From positions 6,592,794 through 6,656,793 of the forward strand of contig NW_017803909.1 of NCBI RefSeq assembly GCF_001625305.1: a stretch of DNA of 64,000 bases, written 5' to 3'. Numbering within the stretch: the stretch's first letter is position 1; every line of letters starts with the position of its first letter. The notes below the pieces were generated by a model, which searched no databases, was not told the origin of the DNA, and worked only from the letters and a program-made list of their open reading frames with translations. Shown in pieces: positions 20,381 to 30,600 of this stretch. This stretch comes from Branchiostoma belcheri. Its lineage: Eukaryota; Chordata; Leptocardii; Amphioxiformes; Branchiostomatidae. The translations under genes were made by a program, and so were the position numbers.

Positions 20381-21047
20381 TTACTGTTGTGGGGGTGATA
20401 AAAAAACTTTTTTTTTCGCCTAAGTTTCTTCCCCTCTTGTCCAGTGATTCTTAAAGCTACGCGTAATTTTCCTTCCAAAAAGCCTTTTCATTATTGTATT
20501 TTGGTCAGATCTTTGCATTATTGATGGCGACACTATCAGGGCGTGTACAGAAGACGGACATGTACACAGGGGACTTATTACGCGGCCGAAAACCAGGTCA
20601 GGGCCCAGCACCCAGTGACGAGGGAGAATGGCAGATCCCGTTACTTTCCGCGCAAGAATATTTCAAACATTAGGCCACAGGAGCCCAGGAGCCGAAAATG
20701 TACATTTTGTCTGAAAATATGTATGCCAAAAGCATGACTAAAGTTCTGTGGGCATATCCTTAAGGTACCTCTATACCAAATATCCGTTTAGGGCACAGGA
20801 GCCAAAAAAAGGGGGAAAAATTCAAGGTATCCCCTATACCAAATATCAGGTCATCTGGGTTTAATACAAGGGCTCCAGAGCCCAACGTGTACTTTTTTCC
20901 TGCCTAAAAATGGCAAAAAAGGGGAAATAAACACTTTTAAAAACACTCAAAAAAAGTCTGGGGGGTATTTTCCCACTCTACCTCTATGCCAAATTTCAGG
21001 TTATTCAGAGACCTAGGGCCTATGGTATGGCTGAACTATAAAAGACT
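20381..21047. other. Interior spacer with CTATACCAAAT-type repeats
   Basis: Short diverged repeats (CCTCTATACCAAATAT at about 20771, CCCTATACCAAATATCAGG at about 20832, CCTCTATGCCAAATTTCAGG at about 20981) alternate with poly-A/poly-G runs. This would be the 3' flank of the minus-strand gene ending at 21048. No exon is recognised. Confidence 0.5.
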
Positions 21048-22162
21048 CTAGAAATACCTGTCGCAATACCTCATGTATTTCTCGGAAATCTCTTTATAGT
21101 TAGCCAGCTGATAGGCCCTGGTCGATACTGGGATGGCATCTGCCCGGGAGAAGATGAACACCCTCAAAATGTCCTCCTCCCGTGGCCCCGACGATGTGAA
21201 TCGGTTTCGTGTTGTTTGTTTGAGCCACGAGATTTGGACATGGTGTTCACCTACTCCCCTCACCTCTCCCATGTACCAGTTCCTCTCATAGGCAACGGCG
21301 ACGAAGTCGCCTTTCTCTAATGCCCCTTCCAAAGTAGCCTGCTCAGTCTCCTGCTCCACAGCAGGCACAGCCTCCTGGTTCTGACTGTCTCCTCCATCAC
21401 CCGTCTGACTGTCTAGTCCATCATCCATCTGACGGTCGTCTCCATCACCCGTCTGACGGTCGTCTCCATCACCCGTCTGACTGTCTAGTCCATCATCCAT
21501 CTGACGGTCGTCTCCATCACCTGTCTGACTGTCTCCTCCATCATCCATCTGACGGTCGTCTCTATCACCCGTCTGACGGTCGTCTCCAACACTCGTCTGA
21601 CTGTCTCCTCCATCATCCATCTCACGGTCGTCTCCATCACCCGTCTGACTCTCTCCTCCCTGACCCGTCTGACGGTCGTCTCCATCACCCGTCTGACGGT
21701 CGCCGTTTGTCCCTTCCGACGTCTGGGCTCCATTCCTACGGAAGAAAGAACCAAATGAATGGGGAGTTGTATTGAAACGTGTTTGACTTAAGTACTAGTA
21801 AGTATGAATGACCGTTCCTCCCTCTGGCTCAGCTAATGTCTCCGGTGGCAAAAGATTAAAAGGACGCAGGAAAAAAATGACGGTCAACAGAAATGCTATA
21901 AATGTTTGATGTGCATAATAAGCTTGGTAGGTAAACGGGAATTATCTATTACATACGCTTTCTGTTGTTGGCGATACCGTCGCCTCTGCCCATTCCTGAC
22001 AATAATGTCGGTCAAAAGCTTCCGGGCGTCGCTGTTGTCACGTACGGCAGGCAAGTCGGCAAGGACCTGACGTACAGTCTGCCGTATAAGACCCATGTCC
22101 TGTCTTTTCCCCTGGACCTCCCTGTCTGGCACGATGGTCTTCCATGTGTTTCGGCACAGTCT
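21048..22162 (-). CDS. C-terminal two exons of an uncharacterised element-borne gene (Asp-rich repeat plus globular end)
   Basis: Exon A (22162-21957) begins after TTAACAG with an in-frame stop just upstream, so the acceptor is needed. It encodes RLCRNTWKTIVPDREVQGK... to RRRYRQQQKA. Its donor (AAGC|GTATGT) joins in phase to exon B (21735-21048), which ends in a stop. Exon B starts with a 24-bp minisatellite giving 8-aa units of the GDDRQTGD type. About 100 residues follow with EKGDFVAVAYERNWYMGEV, RVFIFSRADAIP and a Tyr-rich end. The KGDFV...WY.G.V pattern resembles the small beta-barrel tail seen at the end of several eukaryotic transposon proteins, but I cannot name the family. A possible earlier exon is near 22863-22774 (RVNVLQIMQLKALHKNGL). 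The gene may be the 3' part of the one starting at 25733. Confidence 0.5.
21395..21715. repeat. 24-bp minisatellite inside a coding exon
   Basis: Units of the type GACGGTCGTCTCCATCACCC alternate with CTGACTGTCTCCTCCATCAT. The period is 24 bp, often organised as a higher-order 72-bp repeat. Because 24 is a multiple of three, the frame remains open and yields Asp/Gln/Gly-rich octapeptides in the minus-strand protein. Copy number is likely polymorphic. Confidence 0.85.
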
Positions 22163-22399
22163 CTGTTAATGTCGACAAGTATTGTTGGATTGTGAGTGCT
22201 AAAATTGATTGAAGTGCCAATAGTTGCAGTTCAAGTTGTAAGCTCAGAGCGTATTATACTATAGGCAATAAGGTAATGAATTATTTAAAAAAAGAACACG
22301 TTAGTCACTGAAGATTCTGGTGGGCATACACTTGTCCGATCGGCAAGACAGTATCCAGCCGATTACCAAAGACCTTTCCTTTCTCGGATTTCAACAAAG

Positions 22400-22772
22400 A
22401 TTAATTTCCAAGCTATCGGTGGCAATAACAGTATCCAATGGGCGAAAGGAGTTTATGGGCCAACAAATTCCTGTAGGCAGTCAGCTTGAAGAATGACTTA
22501 TCAACACCCAATTTGCTTCCTATCAACATCCAATTCCTGCTTATCAAACTGTGATTGTCCAGTGTTAATTGCCATCGATCTGGCAGGGGCGCGATGAAAG
22601 GTCGCCACGTTCCAGCCGGGGAGTCCGACCGCGGTCCCGGAAGCCTCGCCACAGGCCAACTAGCAGATACTTACTTACACTAGTAGACATATATCCATTT
22701 GTTTGGTCGGTGGGGAAATGGATACAGGCTGATGCTGTCCTATCCTCACAGAAAGATCTGTTTGGAGATTAA
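22400..22772. mobile_element. Degenerate hAT-like MITE of the TCTCCAAGCAGATC family
   Basis: GCTATCGGTGGCAATAACAG followed by TATCCAATGGGC at about 22412 and AGAAAGATCTGTTTGGAGAT at about 22750 match the two halves of the family seen at 47374-47512. Unrelated sequence lies between them. It may be two separate fragments. Confidence 0.5.
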
Positions 22773-22862
22773 ACTACGATGACCCTTTGCTGGCCAATAG
22801 CTGATTCCACCATTCTCTCAGGACGGCGTTAGGTGCTAGACCATTTTTGTGTAGGGCTTTTA

Positions 22863-23777
22863 GTTGCATAATCTGTAGGACGTTTACCCTGACTAGCAAC
22901 CTGAAAAAAAGAGTCGGCATGCATTTTCCATGTTTTCCGTCTTTTTTGGCGCTCTGCAATTTCCAAACTGCTGCGACTCTGAACTTTCAGGGAGTAGATT
23001 TCTCCATAACACGTAGGCCTAGGTTTTCCGACAGAGAATCGGTAACCTGTCCTTACTTTTTGTTGTCTTTGCCGTTGTCTCGCAGAGAACTACTTTTTTT
23101 TGCACTGACAGCTGCATATCTGCATTATCTCTCGGGTTTCCATTGCGATCGGGGCTCTTTCGGTACTCGGTGCCTGCGTATATCCCCGCATGGTCCAGCC
23201 GGCGCAATTTCTACCGACTTCTACCAGCGTCGGTGGAGAATGCATGCTGTGGTGCGTTCCTCCCGACATAAACTCCCCTCTGGGCAGTGTAGTATACTTT
23301 TTAAAGTCTACTAAGAAAGCTATTTCCGGGCTAGCCTAGGTTGCAACCTTTCGATATTTCATCCTTGGTATCGAGTTATTTTGAGATTGATAAGACAAAA
23401 GCTGTACACGGTTCACGAATACTTCGATTTGTTGGCTAGGATTTATGTAAAGACCTGTAGATCGTGTCGGCCGAGAAAACCTTTCGTGGTGAGGGATCAA
23501 CTATAATTTGCACGCGGCAGCACTTTTCAGTTTATGCGGAAGGATTTAACTTAACTCCAAGGTGATTTATTTTGGGGGCAGAATCGAAAAATTTACCTAC
23601 ATACATAGGCACAGCACACGATCCAACACTCCTGTTAGGAGCCGCTCAAAACATCTGCGTTGAGCGAGGGATTTAATTGTCCCTCCAAACTGTTGTAAAC
23701 ATTCTTCCGAAATAGTCCGGACATGCTAGAACAACAATACCTCGCAAATTGCGGTAACAGTTTACCATGCTAATTTG
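22863..23777. other. Interior region, no supported gene
   Basis: The 155-codon plus-strand frame at 22847-23314 has no recognisable domain and is opposite a possible minus-strand exon. The remainder shows no exon or repeat I can support. Confidence 0.4.
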
Positions 23778-24056
23778 TAGCCTCCTTCGCACATTAGGGC
23801 GTGGAGGGAGGTTTGCCGGGGAGAGACGGTTTCGCTGCCCAACCGTCTCTTTCTAGCCTGGGTGCCAGACCTATAACACACTGGACACAAAGTACCTAAG
23901 TGAGCATACTTTGTGTCCAGTGACACCAGTGTGCTATGGGTCTGGCACCCAGGTTATCTCTTCCCGGCAAAACTCCCTCGGTGGCAAAATCGTCCTTTCG
24001 CGGCATAACTCACCGAACTAAGAAAATAACGCCGCACAAATCTGCGAAGGAGGCTA
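23778..24056. mobile_element. Foldback MITE, TAGCCTCCTTCGC family, containing a nested MITE
   Basis: The outer ends TAGCCTCCTTCGCACATTAGG and GCACAAATCTGCGAAGGAGGCTA match the element at 9487-9676, as do internal GCCGGGGAGAGACGGTTTCG and CATAACTCACCGAA. The middle is interrupted at 23854-23956 by an unrelated palindrome. Confidence 0.8.
23854..23956. mobile_element. Nested palindromic MITE (TAGCCTGGGTGCCAGACC)
   Basis: It begins TAGCCTGGGTGCCAGACC and ends with GGTCTGGCACCCAGGTTA in inverse. ACTGGACACAAAGTA is also inverted inside. TCTCTT occurs on both sides, which may be the target duplication. The insertion splits the host MITE, giving a relative age order. Confidence 0.8.
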
Positions 24057-24540
24057 GTTGATTTCACCATATACCAAACGTTGATGTGAGCGTGAGAAGT
24101 AAAAATCTTTTCTTCGTTGAGAAATGTACGGGGACAGAAAGGCTCCCGAAGTGGCATCTCTGATACGAGGTCCATCTCAAATCGGAATGTCGGACGACAC
24201 GGACCATTACCAACTTGGCCCAGTCAACTCGGCCCATGTGCCTGTAATCTGTGGCCCGTTCGATTCTGTCTTTGCGGACACCATGATCTGCTTGGAGATT
24301 AATTTGCCTGGTCAACTCGACCCAACTCCCTCGAGTTTAGAAAACTCTTTGGCACAGCAGGAATTTGGTGATAAACAGATGACATAGGACGTAATTTGTG
24401 ACTAATGATTTACGTACCACAATAGTGTGTTATGAACAGAGCCTCGGAGAGATTCAGCCACAACTAGAGCCCATACATGTGAACGAAGTGTGTATGAATG
24501 CCACAGACGAACTAGGACTTGGGACATCACACTGTTACAT

Positions 24541-24720
24541 GTAGTAGTAGTAGTAGTAGTAGTAGTAGTAATAGTAGTAAGCCTTTATTTAAACCAGAAA
24601 GTTTGTTCGGTACATACATATGACCGCATTTCAACACGGTCGAGGGTGAGGGCGGGGTTACAAGTCAAACCAAAATACAAATACATGCCTTACATGTCAA
24701 TGTAATTCCTTCTAAGTTCC
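24541..24720 (-). mobile_element. 3' end of a retroposon with (GTA)n tail, minus orientation
   Basis: On the minus strand the sequence ends ...AAATAAAGGCTTACTACTATT and then runs into a (TAC)n tail of about ten units (24541-24570). This AATAAA plus simple-repeat tail is the usual 3' signature of a 5'-truncated non-LTR element or SINE. No protein remnant is recognised. Confidence 0.55.
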
Positions 24721-24787
24721 TTCTAACATCTGCTAGAGACTACACTCCAAAAATGTGAACAAAGCTACCAAGTACAGCTTTGTAGCG

Positions 24788-24951
24788 TAGCCTGGATACC
24801 ATCCTCCGAAGTTTGCTCGCCGGCCAGGCACCAGGCCGTATATAAGCGCCTAACCACGGCGTCTGGTCTGTTTTTACTTTCGGGGCAAATTATGAGTGCA
24901 AGACCTTGTCAAAGGAGACTTCCGGCAACAAACCAGATGGTACCCAGGCTA
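24788..24951. mobile_element. MITE with TAGCCTGG(G/A)TACCATC ends
   Basis: TAGCCTGGATACCATCCTCC at the left is matched by GATGGTACCCAGGCTA at the right, with about 130 bp between. A similar fragment occurs at 41933-42030, and a diverged one at about 29799-29870. Confidence 0.65.
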
Positions 24952-25031
24952 ACAACTGTCAATGCCCTCTGGAATATGATATACATTCTGTGTTAAAGGT
25001 AATGTGTATAACGAAAATTGCAAAGACTTAC

Positions 25032-25733
25032 GTTTAACGTGTTTTTGTTGAAATTATTTTTGTCCGCATCCAGCCAATCATTTATATGGAGGGGGGACCG
25101 CGGCCGTGACACATGTTCTAAAATAGCAACAGTAAAAGCATTTTTACCAATATGCATTGATGAACACGAACATTTATAAGATTTTATATTCCCAAAAGTC
25201 ACAAGATACACAGTACCCAAGACATTCAGAAGTGCAATACTACATCAGAATCGGCATCAGCAAGAGGAGTCACCAAAAATATAATTCGTTTGGCCTTGGG
25301 TAAGAAATTAAACAATTTTGGTACTCTACCTTGCATATTGGGCGTGCTGGTCCTCATGGGACGGAAACTCTCCGGGTCGGGCTGGGGGGGCCAGCTTCTC
25401 TCGAAACTCCAGTTGCCGTAGGGCTGGGGGGGGCATGGCGGCCGAGCGGGCTGGGGGGGCCAGCTTCTCTCGAAACTCCAGTTGCCGTAGGGCTGGGGGG
25501 GGCGATGGCGGCCGGAGCGGGGTGCGGTTGCCAGCTCCTGTCCAAACTNNNNNNNNNNNNNNNNNNNNTGGCGGCTGAACGGGCTGAGGGGGCCAGCTCC
25601 TCTCGAACTCCCCGCTTGCGCTTGAACTCCAGTCCTGGCTTGAATTCCAGAACTGGCGGGGCTGCTGGGGGGGGATCTCGAGCTCGTCCCGGAACGACGA
25701 GCTCCTGGACCAAATGTCACTGTCTGACTCCAT
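25032..25733 (-). CDS. N-terminal two exons of an uncharacterised Pro/Trp-repeat protein
   Basis: Exon 1 runs from ATG 25733 to a donor at 25330 and begins MESDSDIWSRSSSFRDELE. It then has repeated FERSWPPQP-type units: GEFERSWPPQP before the gap, and PYGNWSFERSWPPQP twice after it. Exon 2 (25117-25032) continues in phase with EHVSRPRSPLHINDWLDAD... and ends at GTAAGT. The N-run at 25549-25568 lies inside exon 1. The reading frame before it and the one carrying the same repeat after it differ, so the 20-base placeholder cannot be the true gap size. The protein looks disordered and repetitive; no family is recognised. It starts 223 bp from the divergent plus-strand gene at 25957 and may share its promoter. 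It may continue into the exons at 21048-22162. Confidence 0.5.
25549..25568. other. Assembly gap (20 N) in a GC-rich coding tandem repeat
   Basis: Twenty N bases interrupt a repeat of about 69-75 bp (CAGCTTCTCTCGAAACTCCA at 25392 and 25462, CAGCTCCTCTCGAACTCC at 25590). The gap probably reflects collapse of this repeat. Frame comparison shows that the real length is not 20. Confidence 0.9.
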
Positions 25734-25956
25734 CTCAAAAATACGAGTACAAAAATGTCACAGCCGCTCTGTGTCGAAGCTACGAGAAAATGGCGGGCAT
25801 TCCTGTTAAATTTGCCGCGAAACATTCTACGCCTGCGCAGTTGATTGTTGGACATATGGTATGCATTTTACACGGACTCACAAGGACCAATCAGAAACGA
25901 CTTAATTTGCTCAGTGAGAAGAGGACTTTCAGGAAGTTTTTTCTTTTGGCAGAATC
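25734..25956. promoter_or_regulatory. Divergent promoter between two element-borne genes
   Basis: These 223 bp separate the start codons of the minus-strand Pro/Trp-repeat gene and the plus-strand coiled-coil gene. CATTCTACGCCTGCGCAGTT at about 25824 contains an NRF1-like TGCGCA core, seen in many TATA-less divergent promoters. The promoter role is inferred from geometry. Confidence 0.45.
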
Positions 25957-26718
25957 ATGGATAATGTTCATTTGATGGAGTTAATCTATATCTATCAAAG
26001 ACTGAAAGAGATAGAGGACTCATTGGAGGAGGCTGCCAACATGATCGAGCGCTGCCTAACGTCAGCGTCCCACGAGTTAGATGTCCATCTCCAAACTGTA
26101 GAGCTCCTGTTGAGCAGAAAGTACATGGAAGATGAGGCCAAGTTGACTGCTGTTTTGGGCCGGATGGAAGATTTGTTGCTGATCGTCTTGGGTAAGAGAT
26201 TTTTTTCACTTCTCATGACTTATTCTTGTAGCATGTGGCCTGGTATTACAACACGAGGGCCTGCATGTGGGGGGGAGGGTAGTGATTACGGATTTATATA
26301 TTTTTTTTAATTTTCTCCGCCGATTACGAATAAAGTTTAAGTCTCAGACCTACTCTACTCTAATTACACTTTGAGGCTAATGTACTATTACGAATTATGT
26401 TGATTTTTTGGGGGGCTGCCTACAGATTACGAAGTATAAAAAGGCCTGATAACGCCTTACGAAAAAGGGCATGCAGGCCCACCAACATATGGCTTGTATT
26501 AAGTACGGTACCTCCTTTATGTCACTGGAAGTTGTCCCTGTGTGAAACAACAAATTACAGTAAAAGTCCTTCAGATTCAAACGTAATTATGTGTAAGTGA
26601 CATCTTTTCTTGTTTTGTTTCAGATTACAACTCCATGCTGACGGGGATGTTGACTACGGCAGAGAGGCTACTACAAGAGGAACGGGAGCTTGTGGCCTAT
26701 GCGCGGGACATCTTATGA
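25957..26718 (+). CDS. Small two-exon coiled-coil protein, 109 aa
   Basis: Exon 1 is 25957-26191 (ATG to donor G|GTAAGA), exon 2 is 26624-26718 (acceptor TTTGTTTCAG to TGA). The junction restores one Asp codon and total length is 330 nt. The product starts MDNVHLMELIYIYQRLKEIE and is mostly alpha-helical with heptad-like Leu/Ile spacing (LEEAANMIERCL, LQTVELLLSRKYM, LGRMEDLLLIVLDY). It ends LLQEERELVAYARDIL. It is acidic and has no zinc-binding or catalytic pattern. No family is recognised. Its position just upstream of the transposase gene, in the same orientation, inside the same element, suggests an accessory or multimerisation protein. The spliced frame is the main evidence. Confidence 0.6.
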
Positions 26719-27684
26719 AGACAACACTGGACGGGATAGGGCAAACAAACACACCACTACACCCCCAACTGCGCGGAACAGACACGGCGGAAAAACATTA
26801 TGAACATTATTATGAAACTCAAAACCGACTACAAGCTTGCGTACGCGTATTGCTATTAGGAACTGTCTGAGAACTGTCCTTTCTCCCCAGAGCTGTGAAG
26901 CTTCTGAACAAGAGCTAGTCTATTTTTATATACTGTGACTGAAGTGGCTTGTTTTCATCTCATTGTTTTTAACGATATTTGTGCCAGAACTGCTTATAAA
27001 TATGTCGTAAAGTGTATTCGTTATCTTTGTGTAACTTGCTCGTACGATTTTAATGAACAAATTTACAGATTTAATATTATCATGCAATGTTGTTTGTAAC
27101 ATTTCAAAGAACGAATCAACTAGAAACCGTTCACGTCGCTCTGTGTTGCTGAAATTTATGTGGATACAAAAATATGCCTGTAAATGATCTCGTGTCGTCT
27201 CGTTGTATGCCTGTTATTGATATTCCTAGAATAAGACAGTGTTTCTTGAAATCCCATGCCAAAAGTGGACGTCATGAAGTTGGTTTATTAGGTTGGTAGA
27301 GCATCTCTGTCCATTGAGAGGGCAAAAAATCTGGCTCTTGATTGGCTGATACAAGATTCCTGGTTAGAGCACCTCTGCCTCAAGGGAGAGAGGTGCTCTG
27401 ACAAAATGGCCTACTATGTGGATTTCGTATCAGCAAAATCCTCGGTCCAGATTGGCTAAGGGTGGATGGCTATGACCGTAACCAGTCTATTTCTAGATTG
27501 CTATCTTATTTTTTCTCACAGTCCCCTCCCTAGAACCCCTCATATACCACCCGCTCCGTTTCCAGAGATCACGAGTCTGAACAAACAAATTTTAATTAGC
27601 TCAAGACACCCACATGTATATGAGTTGATCACACGCACATTTGGTCACTCATCTTGCTTTGGACCATCATGGGAGCATGTCATC
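26719..27684. other. Spacer and presumed 5' region of the transposase gene
   Basis: No exon is supported. An inverted pair TAGAGCA(T/C)CTCTG at about 27298 and GAGAGGTGCTCTGA at about 27387 suggests a short foldback element. The transposase promoter would lie here. An in-frame open stretch extends upstream of 27685 but lacks family similarity. Confidence 0.45.
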
Positions 27685-30600
27685 ATGGAGGGCCCGTCTA
27701 GTTCTACAGTAATTTGCCATTGTCGAAAGCGGTGTGGTTCAGATGGAAAGTACGTTTCCGAAAGGACTAAACTTCGCCACCTGAAAGAAGAGGAGGAAGA
27801 AAGAGCAGCGAAAAGACCACGCCTGGACAGAGGGGACAAGCCCCCTATTGCAGTCTTCCTCGAGGACGACAACGACGAGAGAAATGGACCGATCATCTTC
27901 AACGGATCCTCATCACAGTGGACGCAGATCGGGTTTACTCTTTCCGTGCTGAATTTGCGCGCTAACTACCCTGCAGTATCCCAGCAATGCGTTACGGACA
28001 TTCTGTCACTCTTCAAGAGAGTTCTCGACGACCATGGCCTAAAAAACACAGTACCGCGTACTTACAAGGAGGCGGTCTCAAAAGTGAAAGAACTTCTGCC
28101 GCGATTTGAGACCTGCCATGTGTGTAAAAATGACTGTGTGCTGTACACCGGGGACCTTATGGGTGCGACCACGTGCCCTAAGTGCAACGAACCGCGCTTC
28201 GACGACAAAGGGAAACCAAAGAAAGAGTACTCCTATTTCCCCATGCTGGAAACGGTGAGGAATTTGTACGCGGTTCCGAAAATCGCAAGTATGCTGCAGG
28301 AACACGGGCGATCCCTTTCCAAACCTGTTCCACGGTACGTCTCGGACATCCGAGAAACAGCTATGTGGAAAGAGCTGTACAGGGAAGATGGTCCCTTTAA
28401 GGTCAGTTTCTTTTAACCTTATTTCATCTTCTTCCTGTCACACACTACATGCACTAGGCCGAAAGGTATCCATAAATGTTCAAGTAGTGGCCACTATCAG
28501 ATGAGATGAAGCTAGATATGCTACATACATGTAATTACCAGACCAGACCCACAGCACCCTAGGCCCAGAATTAGCAACCGTTGCTCAGGGCTAGCCTCTG
28601 GTAGCCCGTGGGTCGCGCATTGGATCCTCCCTGGCCGGTATTAAACTGCATTGGTATACTATCCCTTTATTTCGGCCCATTTCAACTATTTTTCCAGCTA
28701 CCCGCGGTGCCCGGTAGAGGCTAGCTCAGGGACAAATTAGGGAGGGCTGCATTGGGGGTGTGGGGGCTGGGGCTATAATAACTAATCTCCAAGCAGATCC
28801 CTCTCGGTGGCAAAAAGACAGTATCAAATTGGCCAGGCCTAGGCAGTATCCATTAGCCAGAGAAGGTCGCCGGCCACCGACGTGTGGGGGTCAGGACAAA
28901 AAAAAACGGCCATATATTAAAATGTAACGATCATTCCCCCACATCCTCTGCTTGGAGAGTCATAATAACTACAAGGAGTGGCTCAAAGTGGAAGAGAATT
29001 TCCTACCGAGACGAAAAGTCTACTCTACTCTACTCTAACCGACCTTTGCAGGCCCTGGAAACAGTCTGTCGTTCATGCCATGTCGGGGGTTTCCATAGGG
29101 TAATGAGTGGTGGTCGGGAAGACAATTTTTGGATTCAAAATTTGTCGTTTCCCGGAAGCTGTTCGCAACGGGAGAGAGACATCCAAGTTATCCTGACGTC
29201 GCTAGAACGTCTACAACTCACTTATTGCTCCGATTTCAGGCAATATTATTCAGATTATTCGTTTCTTATATAAATACAATCAGCGCCATCTTTAACTCAT
29301 CTTTATTTCAATGAATATACAAGATGACAGTTGCTTGGTTAAAGCCTGTGCCAGCCCTGTATCTCTTGCTATAATTTGAAAAGGTGGGCGAAAGGTAAAT
29401 AAGAAAGAATATTAAAAGTTATGCACTTGAATTATTTATTGGATGCCCGTGTGATGTGTAGCTGTGCCAATGTCTGTTTTTATTTACACGGATAATTTTT
29501 TTTTTCAGGGAGATCCAAGGTCATTGGCTCTAGGCTATTCCACCGACGGAGGAGAACCATGGAATCATTTGCACATTCCTCATTCCATCTGGCCCCAGAC
29601 ATTGAAGATTTTCAACCTTCCCCCGGAAGTGAGGGACAAGCTGGGGTTCCTGATGCTGATGGCGATGATACAAGGTACATTTAAAGATTTTTTTCTTAGA
29701 ATTTGCGTTAAAAAATGTAATTTGCTCCTGCCATGTCTTATTTGGACCAGATGAGGATGATGTCATGTGTGGGTTCCGGCTGCTGTGCCGAATGAGCTAG
29801 CCTGGTAACCAGACCGCCGTGAGCTCAGCGCTATCCCTTCGGCGCCGAGAGCGTTTCGTGCCGCCAACCAGGCCTCAATTTCCGCGCTCCAGGGGGGGGG
29901 GGGTAGGTTGAATGAGCCGGCGAAAATGATACACTTTCCTGCATATCTTTCTTAATTCAAATAAAATCTAAGCAAATGAAATGTATCCGGACATGTGTCA
30001 GTACATAGTTTAATAACTGTGACCAAAATTTGGGCAGTGTTTCCGAGTCTAAAATCACAAATGACGGCTTTCAAATTATGCGGAAGATCGTTTTTCATTT
30101 TAAAAATTAATCATAGTTACCAACAAATAACTTTGCAATAGTGGTAATACCTTTATGTTTTTGTACATTCCGTGTGTATGTCATGGAATTTGGTTGATAA
30201 CCGCAAATGCTACAGTTTTGAATAGACTACCCTAACACCACGACAACACCGAAGGTTAGGCATGCAGTACTTAGCCTCTACCAGGCTTCGGGAGAGGGCT
30301 GGAAAGAGTAAAAATTGGCCAAATATAGAAATAACACGCCAGGGGAGTTGTACAGTTAGAGAGTACTGTTGTACAGCTGGTGAGAGAGTACAGTTTGCCG
30401 TTCCCGAATTCTACTGTCTAGCGGACCCCTGCCCTGTTATTTCTCTATTTGGCCAATTTCTACTCTTTCCAACCGCATCCCGAAGCCTGGTAGAGGCTAC
30501 GCAGTACCCACATTGAGGGGGAAGGTACCATCACGGTTATCTCCAAGCAGATGTTTAGGTGGCGCAGTATCTCTTGGCCAGACTGTAACCATTAGCCACC

